Assembly (NCBI RefSeq): GCF_012910715.1
Contig: NZ_JABBHF010000014.1
Coordinates: 53,358-117,357 of the forward strand
DNA from: Flavivirga algicola
GTDB taxonomy: Bacteria > Bacteroidota > Bacteroidia > Flavobacteriales > Flavobacteriaceae
Length of the DNA stretch: 64,000 nt
Direction: 5' to 3'
Below the pieces are notes generated by a model that saw only the letters and a program-made list of their open reading frames with translations, had not been told where the DNA came from and did not search any database. The position numbers and the translations under genes are program-made. Below, in pieces: positions 54,991-63,646 of this stretch (the first letter of the stretch is position 1; the number at the start of each line of letters is the position of its first letter).

Positions 54991-56553
54991 ATGTCAAACA
55001 CAAAAACTGCCACCAGAGATAGAGTGCCCTTAGGTCAAAAAGCAGCTTTTGGAGCTGGCCATCTGGTACTTAATTTATTGCCTGGAGCTTTAGGTTTTTT
55101 CTCTTTCTTTTTGTTAACAGCTTTTGGAATGGATCCTTTTTTAGCGGGGTTGTTAGGAGGGCTTCCCAGAATTTTTGATGCCCTTACAGATCCTGTTATG
55201 GGATTTATTTCAGACAATACAAAATCGAAATGGGGACGTAGAAGACCCTACATCTTTATCGGTGCTATTTTAAGTGGCGTTTTGTTTATTTTGTTATGGC
55301 AATTGTATCCTGAGAATTCCCAAACCTATAATTTTTGGTACTTTCTTGTTTTTTCAATGGTATTTTTAATTGGAAACACCATGTTTGCTACACCTCTAGT
55401 CGGTTTGGGGTATGAAATGACTTCCGATTATAATGAACGTACTCGTTTAATGGCTTTCTCAAATACCATGGGACAAATCGCTTGGATGATTGTGCCTTGG
55501 TTTTGGGTAATCATTGCCGATCCCGAAATATTTAAGGCACAAGATGTTGGTGTTAGACAACTTTCAATAATTGTTGGTGCTGCTTGTGTCGTTTTAGGCA
55601 TATTGCCTGCTATATTTTGTAGAGGAATCGATTCAGAAAACATGGAAAACAGAAAAGAAATTTCCTTAAAAACATTGTCTTCCAATATGAAGGAACTTTT
55701 TATAAGTATTAAGCAAGTTTCTAAAAATAAACCATTTATGAAACTTTGTGGTGCTACTTTTTTAGTGTTTAACGGGTTTCAGATGGTCGCAGCTTTTAGT
55801 GTTTATATTATCGTATTTTATATGTACAATGGAAGCTATGGAGCTGCTGGTACCTGGCCAGCTTGGTTTTCTACTATAACAGCAATTACTACGGCTTTTG
55901 TGGTTATCCCTATTATTTCCAAAATATCGAATGTCCTCGGAAAAAGAAAAGCGTTCATCATTTCAACAATAATCTCTATAATAGGCTATATTCTTAAATG
56001 GTGGGGCTTCGATACCACATTGAATACCAGTTTTAATCGAACAGATTTGGGACAATCGTTAACTCAAGGTGTCGCATCCATATTTGAATTTTTAAATCCA
56101 TATCTGGATAACCTTGGTATGTCGTGGTTTAGTATCGATGCCAGTCAAGGTATTCCGTGGCTCATTTTCTTACCCATTCCTTTTATTGCTTTCGGACTAG
56201 GAGGTTTATTCACCTTGATGATGAGTATGACCGCCGATGTATGTGACCTGGATGAGTTAGAAAATGGGATGCCACGTAAAGAAGGAACCTTTGGAGCTAT
56301 TTATTGGTGGATGGTAAAACTAGGGCAAGCCTTGGCATTAGTATTGGGCGGATTGGTATTGAAGTTGGTAGGATTCATTTCGGAAGCTGAGACGCAAACT
56401 GCAGAGACCATGACGAATCTAAGAATTGCAGATATTGTAATACCTTCTGTTACAGCAGCAATCGCTATATTGGTTATGTGGAAATATAGCCTTAGTGAAA
56501 AAAGAGCTCGAGAAATTAAAACGGAATTGGTAAGAAGAAGAGGGGAACTATAA
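54991..56553 (+). CDS. GPH-family sugar:cation symporter (MFS_2)
   Basis: 520 residues with 12 predicted membrane helices. The N-terminal PLGQKAAFGAGHLVLNLLPGALGFFSFFLLTAFGMDPFLAGLL and the DALTDPVMGFISDNTKSKWGRRRPYIFIGA loop are the hallmark of the GPH/MelB-like group. A long loop between helices 6 and 7 is present. It probably moves beta-glucan oligosaccharides from the periplasm to the cytoplasm, feeding the phosphorylase and the cytoplasmic GH17. It follows the GH30 gene by 34 bases and precedes the second GH17 by 27. Confidence 0.92.
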   Translation: MSNTKTATRDRVPLGQKAAFGAGHLVLNLLPGALGFFSFFLLTAFGMDPFLAGLLGGLPRIFDALTDPVMGFISDNTKSKWGRRRPYIFIGAILSGVLFILLWQLYPENSQTYNFWYFLVFSMVFLIGNTMFATPLVGLGYEMTSDYNERTRLMAFSNTMGQIAWMIVPWFWVIIADPEIFKAQDVGVRQLSIIVGAACVVLGILPAIFCRGIDSENMENRKEISLKTLSSNMKELFISIKQVSKNKPFMKLCGATFLVFNGFQMVAAFSVYIIVFYMYNGSYGAAGTWPAWFSTITAITTAFVVIPIISKISNVLGKRKAFIISTIISIIGYILKWWGFDTTLNTSFNRTDLGQSLTQGVASIFEFLNPYLDNLGMSWFSIDASQGIPWLIFLPIPFIAFGLGGLFTLMMSMTADVCDLDELENGMPRKEGTFGAIYWWMVKLGQALALVLGGLVLKLVGFISEAETQTAETMTNLRIADIVIPSVTAAIAILVMWKYSLSEKRAREIKTELVRRRGEL

Positions 56554-56580
56554 GTTAAAAAAATATTAAGATTAATAATT

Positions 56581-57507
56581 ATGTCAGAAAAAAGAAGTGA
56601 AATATTGGCTTTATCAGGTGGTAACCTTATAAACAAAACAGATATAGGGTTAATCAACCTGTTTAATAGAATGTTAAACAAAGGCATGCATGGGCTGTGT
56701 TTTAGTCCATATGAAGAAGGGCAAGCACCAGGACCAGGGGTTATAATTACAGAAGAACAGATACGTCGTCGTATGGAAATAATAAAACCCTATACCAAAT
56801 GGATTCGTTCTTTTTCGTGTACAGACGGTAATGAAATTATTCCGCGGGTCGCGAAAGAATATGGGATAAAAACACTTGTTGGTGCATGGTTGGGCGTAGA
56901 TTCTGAAGCAAACAAAAAAGAAGTAGCCAGTCTTATTCAATTGGCGCGCGAAGGCTATGTAGATATTGCTGCCGTTGGTAATGAGGTTATGTACAGGGGA
57001 GATTTGACAGAGGAAGAACTTTTAAGTTTTATGTATCAGGTAAAAGAGACCATTCCTGAAACTCCTGTAGGTTATGTAGATTCTTATTATGAGTTTGCAC
57101 AACGACCAAAAATAACTGAAGCCAGTGATATTATCTTAGCAAATTGTTACCCCTATTGGGAAGGTTGCGATATACATTATTCATTATTGTATATGAAAGA
57201 TATGTATTATGAAGCGCAAAGAGCTGCAAAAGGGAAAAAGGTTATTATTACAGAAACAGGCTGGCCTAGTCTGGGAGAAGGCATACACGACGCCATGCCT
57301 TCTTTTGAAAATGCTATAAAATATTTTATCAACACGCAATATTGGTCTGGAACTAATGCTATAGAAGTCTTTTACTTTTCATCGTTTGATGAATCCTGGA
57401 AAGTAAGGGCAGAAGGAGACGTAGGTGCTTATTGGGGATTATGGGATAAAGATGAAAATCTAAAATTTGCAAATAATCACATTAAGAGAAAGAGCACATC
57501 TATTTAG
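56581..57507 (+). CDS. Cytoplasmic GH17 enzyme
   Basis: 308 residues without a signal peptide or lipobox, unlike the other GH17 of the locus. It has GMHGLCFSPYEEGQAPGPGVI at the start, and Glu135 in AVGNEVM (acid/base) and Glu225 in ITETGWP (nucleophile), with YFSSFDESWK as the substrate-side loop. GH17 contains beta-1,3-glucanases and transglycosylases. A cytoplasmic form next to a symporter may trim or rearrange imported oligosaccharides so that the phosphorylase can use them. The only other option is export without a classic signal. Confidence 0.9.
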   Translation: MSEKRSEILALSGGNLINKTDIGLINLFNRMLNKGMHGLCFSPYEEGQAPGPGVIITEEQIRRRMEIIKPYTKWIRSFSCTDGNEIIPRVAKEYGIKTLVGAWLGVDSEANKKEVASLIQLAREGYVDIAAVGNEVMYRGDLTEEELLSFMYQVKETIPETPVGYVDSYYEFAQRPKITEASDIILANCYPYWEGCDIHYSLLYMKDMYYEAQRAAKGKKVIITETGWPSLGEGIHDAMPSFENAIKYFINTQYWSGTNAIEVFYFSSFDESWKVRAEGDVGAYWGLWDKDENLKFANNHIKRKSTSI

Positions 57508-57567
57508 TAAGAAAATTCTTTTTATTTAACTATCTTACTGTCGTTAATTACATTTAAATGAAGTGTT

Positions 57568-60500
57568 ATGACTAAAATGAAACCTCAACTTGTTACAATA
57601 TTGATATTGGTTTTAATCATGGCATGTCAGGGCCCGCAACGAGATCTCTATCCGGAAACCCTAACGGGACATCTGCAATTGCTGTCTTCAGAGAGAACAG
57701 GTATTGATTTTAATAATACCATTAAAGAGACCACTACCAAAAATATATTTTACTACAGTCAAATCTATAATGGGGCGGGTGTAGCCATTGGAGATATTAA
57801 TAATGATAACCTGCCCGATATCTTCTTTTGTGGCAATGAGGTTAGTGACAGGTTATATCTAAATAAAGGACAATTTCAATTTGAAGACATTACAAAAAAA
57901 TCCAGAATAGCAAAACATTCTGGCTGGTCATGGGGTGTAACCATGGTAGACATCAATGCAGACGGGTATCTCGATATTTATATTAGCAGAAATGGGGAAT
58001 CCATGAAACTAGAAGACCGCAAGAACCAGCTCTATATCAATAACCAAGATCTCACCTTTACAGAATCAGCAATGGCCTACGGTCTGGCAGATGCAGGATT
58101 TTCTACTCAAGCAGTCTTTTTTGATATGGATAATGATGGCGATTTGGATATGTACCAGGTCAATCAACCAGCCGATTCAAAACTCTTCAAACGCTTCAAA
58201 ATCCCAGAAGCACGTTATAAGTTCTATACGGACAAGTTGTACAGGAATGATAATGGCAGGTACCGAGATGTCTCGCAGCAAGCAGGTATTCAAAATACTT
58301 TGGCCTACGGTTTAAGTGTTAACGCGAGTGATTTCAATAATGATGGCTGGACAGATCTGTACATCGCAAACGATTATGACGAACCGGATTTCATGTACTA
58401 TAATAATGGGGATGGTACCTTTAGAGATGTTGTAGACGATAAGTTAAAGCATGTATCCCGTTTTAGCATGGGCTCCGATACTGGGGATATCAACAACGAT
58501 GGTTTGATCGATCTCATGACATTGGACATGGCTGCCGAAGACCATTACCGTTCCAAAACGAATATGGGGTCTATGAGTACCGAGGCATTCAACAAAATAG
58601 TAAATACGGGAGGACATTACCAATACATGTTCAACACCCTTCAAATCAATACGGGAGCAGGTAGTTTTTCGGATGTGGCCAATATAGCAGGCATTGCAAA
58701 AACCGACTGGAGCTGGGGTACTTTGCTGGTAGATCTGGACAACGACGGTTGGAAAGATATTGTGGTATCCAATGGTATTAAAAAGGATGTTAGGAATAAT
58801 GACTTTGTTGACATTCTAAATAACCTCGACATAAACATGACGGCAGAGGAATTCTTTGGAAAAAGCAAACTGGCCCCTTCTTCGCCATTGCCCAATTATG
58901 TTTTTAAAAACAGGGGCGGTCTGGAATTTGAAAAAGTTACCAAAGACTGGGGCTTCGATGCCCCTAGCTTTTCAAGTGGCATTGCTTATGGGGACCTCGA
59001 TAATGATGGCGACCTGGATATTGTTACAAACAATATGGATGCTCCAGCTTTTGTTTATGAGAACAAGGCCACGGGAAATTTTTTAACTATCGATCTGGAA
59101 GGCCCAGAAAACAATACACAAGGATATGGGGCCAAAGCGACCATTTATCACAACGGAAAAATACAAGTTGCAGAACACCATGTGACCCGCGGTTATTTTT
59201 CATCGGTAGAACCAGGGCTGTTTTTCGGTTTGGGCAAAGATGTTGAAATTGACAAGGTAGAGGTTGTATGGGCAGACGGAAAAAGAAACCTTTTTGAGAA
59301 TATAGGAGCAAACAGAACCATAATGGCCAAGTACTCCAAGGCTGAAAAAACTATGACCAAAGGCTCTGATAAAACCAAAAAGCCTTTTGTTAGAATCAAT
59401 GCCAAAGGTATTGGCCTGCCTTTTGTTCATAAAGAAAATGAATTTGATGATTTTGAAAAAGAAGTACTGCTGCCACATAAACTGTCCCAAAACGGTCCTT
59501 TTTCTGCCTCTGGAGATGTTAATGGCGATGGACTGGAAGACTTGTTTATTGGAGGGGCCATTGGAGAAAGTGGTATACTATATATACAACAAAAGAAAAA
59601 CGGGACCTTCAAAAAAAACGTGTCACAACCTTGGGAAAAAGACAAAGACTCGGAAGATTTGGGCTGTTTGTTTATGGACATAGATGGTGATGGTGATAAA
59701 GATTTGTTTATAGCAAGTGGGGGCTCTGAATTTGAGAGAGGACATGCCTTGTTAAAAGATAGAATATACATAAACAATGGACTGGGAGAATTCACCAAGA
59801 GCGATAAGGCTTTGCCTGCAATATATGAAAGCTCCCAATGTGTAAAAGTCAGCGATATAGATTCTGACGGTGATCTGGACATCTTTGTTGGCACCAGGCT
59901 TATTGCCGATAAGTACCCTTTTCCCGCCAGTAGTTACCTACTGGTAAATGAAGGCGGGGTATTTGAAAAAGCATCTGATGGCATAGCCCCAAGCCTTGAA
60001 AACATAGGCATGGTTACCGATGCTGTTTTTACGGATATAGACGGGGACAATGACGATGATCTCATGCTGGTAGGTGAGTGGATGGAAATTGTGGTTTTAG
60101 AAAACGAAAAGGGCAAATTCATAAATAATTCGGAAAAGTATGGTCTAAACGATACCAGGGGTTTGTGGTGGTCTATCACGGCCAGCGATTTGGATAACGA
60201 TGGCGACGATGACTATATTATTGGCAATCTGGGGAAAAACAATAAGTTTAAGGCATCAAAAGAACATCCTTTTAAGGTATATGCTAACGATTTTGACAAT
60301 AACGGGATAAACGATGTCGTACTGGCAAAATATTACAAAAACGATTATGTACCGGTAAGAGGCAGGGAGTGTACCAGCCAACAAATGCCCTATGTTGCAG
60401 AAAAATTCAAAGATTACCACAGTTTTGCCTCATCCAAACTACTTGAAATACTTCCTGAAGACAAAGTGGAAAATGCCGTTATTTATGAAATTAGCAACTT

Positions 60501-60864
60501 TGAAAGTATTGTTTTGATAAACGATGCTGGCATGCTTAAAAGAAAACAGCTTCCTATACAGGCGCAGATATCTCCAATAAAATCGTCTGTGGTCTCAGAT
60601 TTTAATCATGATGGGTTTAAGGATATTCTAATAGCAGGTAATCATTATGGCGTAGAAGTGGAAACAACACGATACGATGCAGGAATTGGAGCTGTTCTTT
60701 TAGGGGATGGCAAAAATAATTTCACCTATCTACCGCCTAAACAAAGTGGCTTTTATGTGCCTTACGACAGTAGGGATATTACCTGTATTAGACAGAGTAA
60801 TAAAAACTTAATAGTTATTACAAATAACAATGGTCCAGTAACCATTTTTAGTAATAGAAATTAA
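57568..60864 (+). CDS. FG-GAP/VCBS-repeat lipoprotein with ASPIC/UnbV domain (CRTAC1-like)
   Basis: 1098 residues, lipobox at Cys20 (IMAC). At least 14 DxDxDG-type calcium motifs are spread through the protein (DINNDNLPD, DMDNDGDLD, DLDNDGWKD, DIDGDGDKD and others), in two propellers (about 60-500 and 620-1080). An ASPIC/UnbV segment lies between them (about 505-575: NNTQGYGAKATIYHNGKIQVAEHHVTRGYFSS). This layout is common in Bacteroidota next to SusCD pairs, but the role is unknown; glycan or protein binding at the surface is likely. It is separated by 60 bases from the GH17 gene. Base composition is a little richer in GC than neighbours. Confidence 0.85.
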   Translation: MTKMKPQLVTILILVLIMACQGPQRDLYPETLTGHLQLLSSERTGIDFNNTIKETTTKNIFYYSQIYNGAGVAIGDINNDNLPDIFFCGNEVSDRLYLNKGQFQFEDITKKSRIAKHSGWSWGVTMVDINADGYLDIYISRNGESMKLEDRKNQLYINNQDLTFTESAMAYGLADAGFSTQAVFFDMDNDGDLDMYQVNQPADSKLFKRFKIPEARYKFYTDKLYRNDNGRYRDVSQQAGIQNTLAYGLSVNASDFNNDGWTDLYIANDYDEPDFMYYNNGDGTFRDVVDDKLKHVSRFSMGSDTGDINNDGLIDLMTLDMAAEDHYRSKTNMGSMSTEAFNKIVNTGGHYQYMFNTLQINTGAGSFSDVANIAGIAKTDWSWGTLLVDLDNDGWKDIVVSNGIKKDVRNNDFVDILNNLDINMTAEEFFGKSKLAPSSPLPNYVFKNRGGLEFEKVTKDWGFDAPSFSSGIAYGDLDNDGDLDIVTNNMDAPAFVYENKATGNFLTIDLEGPENNTQGYGAKATIYHNGKIQVAEHHVTRGYFSSVEPGLFFGLGKDVEIDKVEVVWADGKRNLFENIGANRTIMAKYSKAEKTMTKGSDKTKKPFVRINAKGIGLPFVHKENEFDDFEKEVLLPHKLSQNGPFSASGDVNGDGLEDLFIGGAIGESGILYIQQKKNGTFKKNVSQPWEKDKDSEDLGCLFMDIDGDGDKDLFIASGGSEFERGHALLKDRIYINNGLGEFTKSDKALPAIYESSQCVKVSDIDSDGDLDIFVGTRLIADKYPFPASSYLLVNEGGVFEKASDGIAPSLENIGMVTDAVFTDIDGDNDDDLMLVGEWMEIVVLENEKGKFINNSEKYGLNDTRGLWWSITASDLDNDGDDDYIIGNLGKNNKFKASKEHPFKVYANDFDNNGINDVVLAKYYKNDYVPVRGRECTSQQMPYVAEKFKDYHSFASSKLLEILPEDKVENAVIYEISNFESIVLINDAGMLKRKQLPIQAQISPIKSSVVSDFNHDGFKDILIAGNHYGVEVETTRYDAGIGAVLLGDGKNNFTYLPPKQSGFYVPYDSRDITCIRQSNKNLIVITNNNGPVTIFSNRN

Positions 60865-61211
60865 TACTTCTAGTGACCAATTTTTTATAAAAATAAAGCG
60901 TCTTTTTTAAGTGATGCTCCTTTTTTGACTACTAAAGTTCCATTAATAGGCAAAACAACGACGCTACATATCGTAAGAGGACCACAACAATACCACAACA
61001 AAATCGATGAAACACATATTTGTCTGATTTACAACAAGTTAATTTTATAAGAAAAATCGATGAAAACATAGAGTATTACCGACAAAGTGATAAAAATATA
61101 ATATTTTATTCGATATGTATATTTTTTGTAGTGCTTGTTTTTAGCTGATTATCAATAGTTTGAATTTATATTTATGAATGTGACAATTCTAAATATTAAC
61201 TAAACAAAACT
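60865..61211. promoter_or_regulatory. Upstream region of the T9SS binding-module gene with candidate operator repeats
   Basis: ACCACAACA occurs twice in tandem (60981-60989 and 60992-61000) followed by ATCGATG at 61003-61009 and again at 61056-61062. ACCACAACA and ATCGATG are also adjacent upstream of susC (38701-38715). The same PUL regulator may thus control this gene from its own promoter. No ORF is present. Confidence 0.35.
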
Positions 61212-62516
61212 ATGATGAAAAAAATTACTTTATTACTTGTTCTTTTAACGGTATCTTTTGGATATGCTCAAACACTTCCCATGGATTTTGAAGGAACTCC
61301 AGTAACCAGTGACTTTATTGATTTTGACGGTGGTGGAGCTACCGTGAAAGCAAACCCACAAATGAATGGTATCAATACCAGTGCAACGGTTGTAGAACTG
61401 ATAAGAAATGGCGGTCAGGTTTGGGCTGGTAGCAAAATAGTATTAGACAGCAAACTTGATTTTTCTACTAACAATGCTATTAGAATGAAAGTTTATACCG
61501 CAGCTCCGGTAGGAACCGCTGTTAACTTTAAAATTGAGGACGCAGCGGATGGTAATGTATTTGTTGAAGTTTCTGGTGTTACAACAGTACAAAATGCTTG
61601 GGAAACCATAGAGTGGGATTTTTCTGGAACTGCAAGTGGTACTTATGATGCGCTAGTATTTCTTTTCGATATTGGAAATACTGGAGATGGTTCGGCAACC
61701 TCAACTTTTCTATTTGACGATGTAGAGCAGTTTGATAATACAGGGGGGCTGGCTCAAATTGACCTACCTATAAATTTTGAAGGATCGACTATAAATTATA
61801 CAGTTACAGATTTTGGAGGCAATGCTTCTAGCTTAGTTGTTGACCCTACAGATTCTGGAAATATGGTTATACAATCGATAAAAACCAGTGCTGCCGAAAC
61901 ATGGGCAGGTACAACGATTAGTACCCCATCAGGTTTAGCAACAGATATACCAATTACAGGATCCGACACAAAAATGAATGTCCGTGTTTGGTCTCCAGAT
62001 GCAGGCATCCCAATCATGTTAAAAATTGAAACCGTTGGCGATCCTACCCGTTCTTGCGAAACATTAACCAGCACAGCTGTTGTAGCGGGCTGGAATACGC
62101 TTGAATTTGATTTTAGCAATGAAAGAGCAGGTACTGCAGCACTTAACTTATCATATGTTTATAATTTGGTTTCTATATTTTTTAATTTCGATGTCAGTGG
62201 TGCAACCGTAGGCAGTGACAAAACCTATTATTTTGACGATGTAAAATTTGGTGCCACTGTACTTAGCACAGAAGATTTTGATCTAGAGTCCTTCAATATT
62301 TTCCCTAATCCAACACGAGATCGCTGGACGGTTAAAACCAAAAATGCAAACTTAGCATCTATAAAAGTTTTTGATGTATTGGGTAAAAGCGTTTTATCAC
62401 TATCTCCAGATTCTAGTGAAGCAATAATTGATGGTTCTGGCTTAAAATCAGGACTGTATTTTGCTCAAATAAAAACTGCTAATGGGACTAGTGGTTTGAA
62501 ATTAGTTAAGAAATAG
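61212..62516 (+). CDS. T9SS-secreted protein with two SGBP-like binding modules
   Basis: 434 residues. Signal peptide to about FGYAQ (20). Two modules (about 21-175 and 186-352) carry the same signature as the SGBP modules (FEG...DFDGGGATVKANP, VELIRNGGQVWAGSKI, GNTGDGSATSTFLFDDV; FEGSTINYTVTDFGGN, IKTSAAETWAGTTI, WSPDAGIPIMLKIE). A type A T9SS sorting domain ends it (about 360-434: FNIFPNPTRDRWTVKT). The protein has no catalytic motif. It is probably a secreted or surface-attached glycan-binding protein of the PUL. A strong terminator follows. Confidence 0.85.
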   Translation: MMKKITLLLVLLTVSFGYAQTLPMDFEGTPVTSDFIDFDGGGATVKANPQMNGINTSATVVELIRNGGQVWAGSKIVLDSKLDFSTNNAIRMKVYTAAPVGTAVNFKIEDAADGNVFVEVSGVTTVQNAWETIEWDFSGTASGTYDALVFLFDIGNTGDGSATSTFLFDDVEQFDNTGGLAQIDLPINFEGSTINYTVTDFGGNASSLVVDPTDSGNMVIQSIKTSAAETWAGTTISTPSGLATDIPITGSDTKMNVRVWSPDAGIPIMLKIETVGDPTRSCETLTSTAVVAGWNTLEFDFSNERAGTAALNLSYVYNLVSIFFNFDVSGATVGSDKTYYFDDVKFGATVLSTEDFDLESFNIFPNPTRDRWTVKTKNANLASIKVFDVLGKSVLSLSPDSSEAIIDGSGLKSGLYFAQIKTANGTSGLKLVKK

Positions 62517-62540
62517 TTTCCTAATTAATTTAGTTTGTTG

Positions 62541-62580
62541 AAAGCGTGTGATTTTATGATCACACGCTTTTGTTTTTTGT
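62541..62580 (+). terminator. Strong rho-independent terminator at the end of the PUL
   Basis: AAAGCGTGTGAT (62541-62552) pairs perfectly with ATCACACGCTTT (62559-62570) around TTTATG, followed by TGTTTTTTGT. It ends the T9SS binding-module transcript, 25 bases past its stop. Confidence 0.92.
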
Positions 62581-62641
62581 GGCTGGCAAGTTTACATTAG
62601 TTATAAATATTTCTTTACTTTGTGTAAACCTTCACTGAGTT

Positions 62642-63337
62642 ATGCTTGACGATATCTTAACAGCCATTCCCTTCGGAATAATACTAGCCTTTACAATTGG
62701 TCCTGTATTTTTTGTGCTCTTAGAAACAAGTGCTACTAAAGGTTTTCGAAGTGCTTTAATATTCGATCTGGGCGTTATATTTGCCGATATTATTTTTATT
62801 GTCATTGCATTTTATAGTACTAATAATCTAAGAGGGAAAATTAGTAACGACCCGAGTTTTTTAATTTTCGGAGGTGTTTTGCTAATTGTTTACGGCATCA
62901 TTTCTTTTATAAAAACGTCTAAATCCTTTAGAGCTATTGTTAAAGAATATCACAAAGTTGAAATTCAAAAAGACTATGGTAAGCTTTTTGTAAAAGGCTT
63001 TTTGCTTAATTTTATAAATATAGGTGTTTTAATTGGCTGGTTGGGCTTTATGGTATTAGGGGATACATTAACAACATCAAAAAATGGTGATATTATTTTT
63101 ATAGTTACCATGATTGTATCGTATTTCATTGCTGATATCATTAAAATCTTAGTCGCTAAAAGATTGAAAGCGAAATTAACACCCCGACTCATTTTTAAAA
63201 CCAAAAAAGTAATTGCTATGGTTATTCTAGGTTTTGGAATTCTATTATTTGTTCAAGGTCTGTTTCCAGAAGCATACGAGAAAAACAAAGAAAAACTGGA
63301 ACAAATAAACCCTATAAAAGAAAAGCTTCCAGAATAA
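62642..63337 (+). CDS. LysE/RhtB-family exporter
   Basis: 231 residues with about six membrane helices. The start has the LysE-type signature IPFGIILAFTIGPVFFVLLETSATKGFRSALIFDLGV, with the P-rich loop after helix 1. Later segments (FVKGFLLNFINIGVLIGWLGFM; FGILLFVQGLFPE) complete the fold. Family members export amino acids such as lysine, arginine or homoserine lactones; the substrate here is unknown. It lies outside the PUL, after the terminator. A TACTTTG element about 30 bases upstream of the ATG may be its -7 box. Confidence 0.88.
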   Translation: MLDDILTAIPFGIILAFTIGPVFFVLLETSATKGFRSALIFDLGVIFADIIFIVIAFYSTNNLRGKISNDPSFLIFGGVLLIVYGIISFIKTSKSFRAIVKEYHKVEIQKDYGKLFVKGFLLNFINIGVLIGWLGFMVLGDTLTTSKNGDIIFIVTMIVSYFIADIIKILVAKRLKAKLTPRLIFKTKKVIAMVILGFGILLFVQGLFPEAYEKNKEKLEQINPIKEKLPE

Positions 63338-63646
63338 ATTTAAAGCTTTTTTGAGACATCATACCAATTTAATTATAAATGCCATATTAAAGCCAATTTA
63401 AAACAAACTCAGGCAGAGGGATTTGCTTTTCCTTAAATAAAAAATTTCTTTTTATAACACATTGAAAAAAGTAAAAACCCTTTCAATATTCCAATACATC
63501 TATTTTATCTTTAGCACAAAAACCCCTCATATAAATTCTAATAAAACATAAACCCCCCTTTTCGGGGGTCTACACATTATTTCATAGTTATAACTTTGCA
63601 AACAGCTTTTAATTATAGTGAGCACCAATTCTATAAATACGAAAAA
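63338..63646. other. Intergenic region with a short GC hairpin and a -7 element
   Basis: No ORF. ACCCCC (63552-63557) and GGGGGT (63564-63569) form a small hairpin with a CTTTTC loop. TAACTTTG (63591-63598) matches TAnnTTTG and lies 49 bases before the next gene, so it is the likely -7 element. Confidence 0.45.

Noticed and set aside
63552..63569. GC hairpin as terminator of the LysE-type gene
   Set aside because: It is 215 bases past the stop codon and has no T-run on the plus strand; noted only as a structure in the gap.
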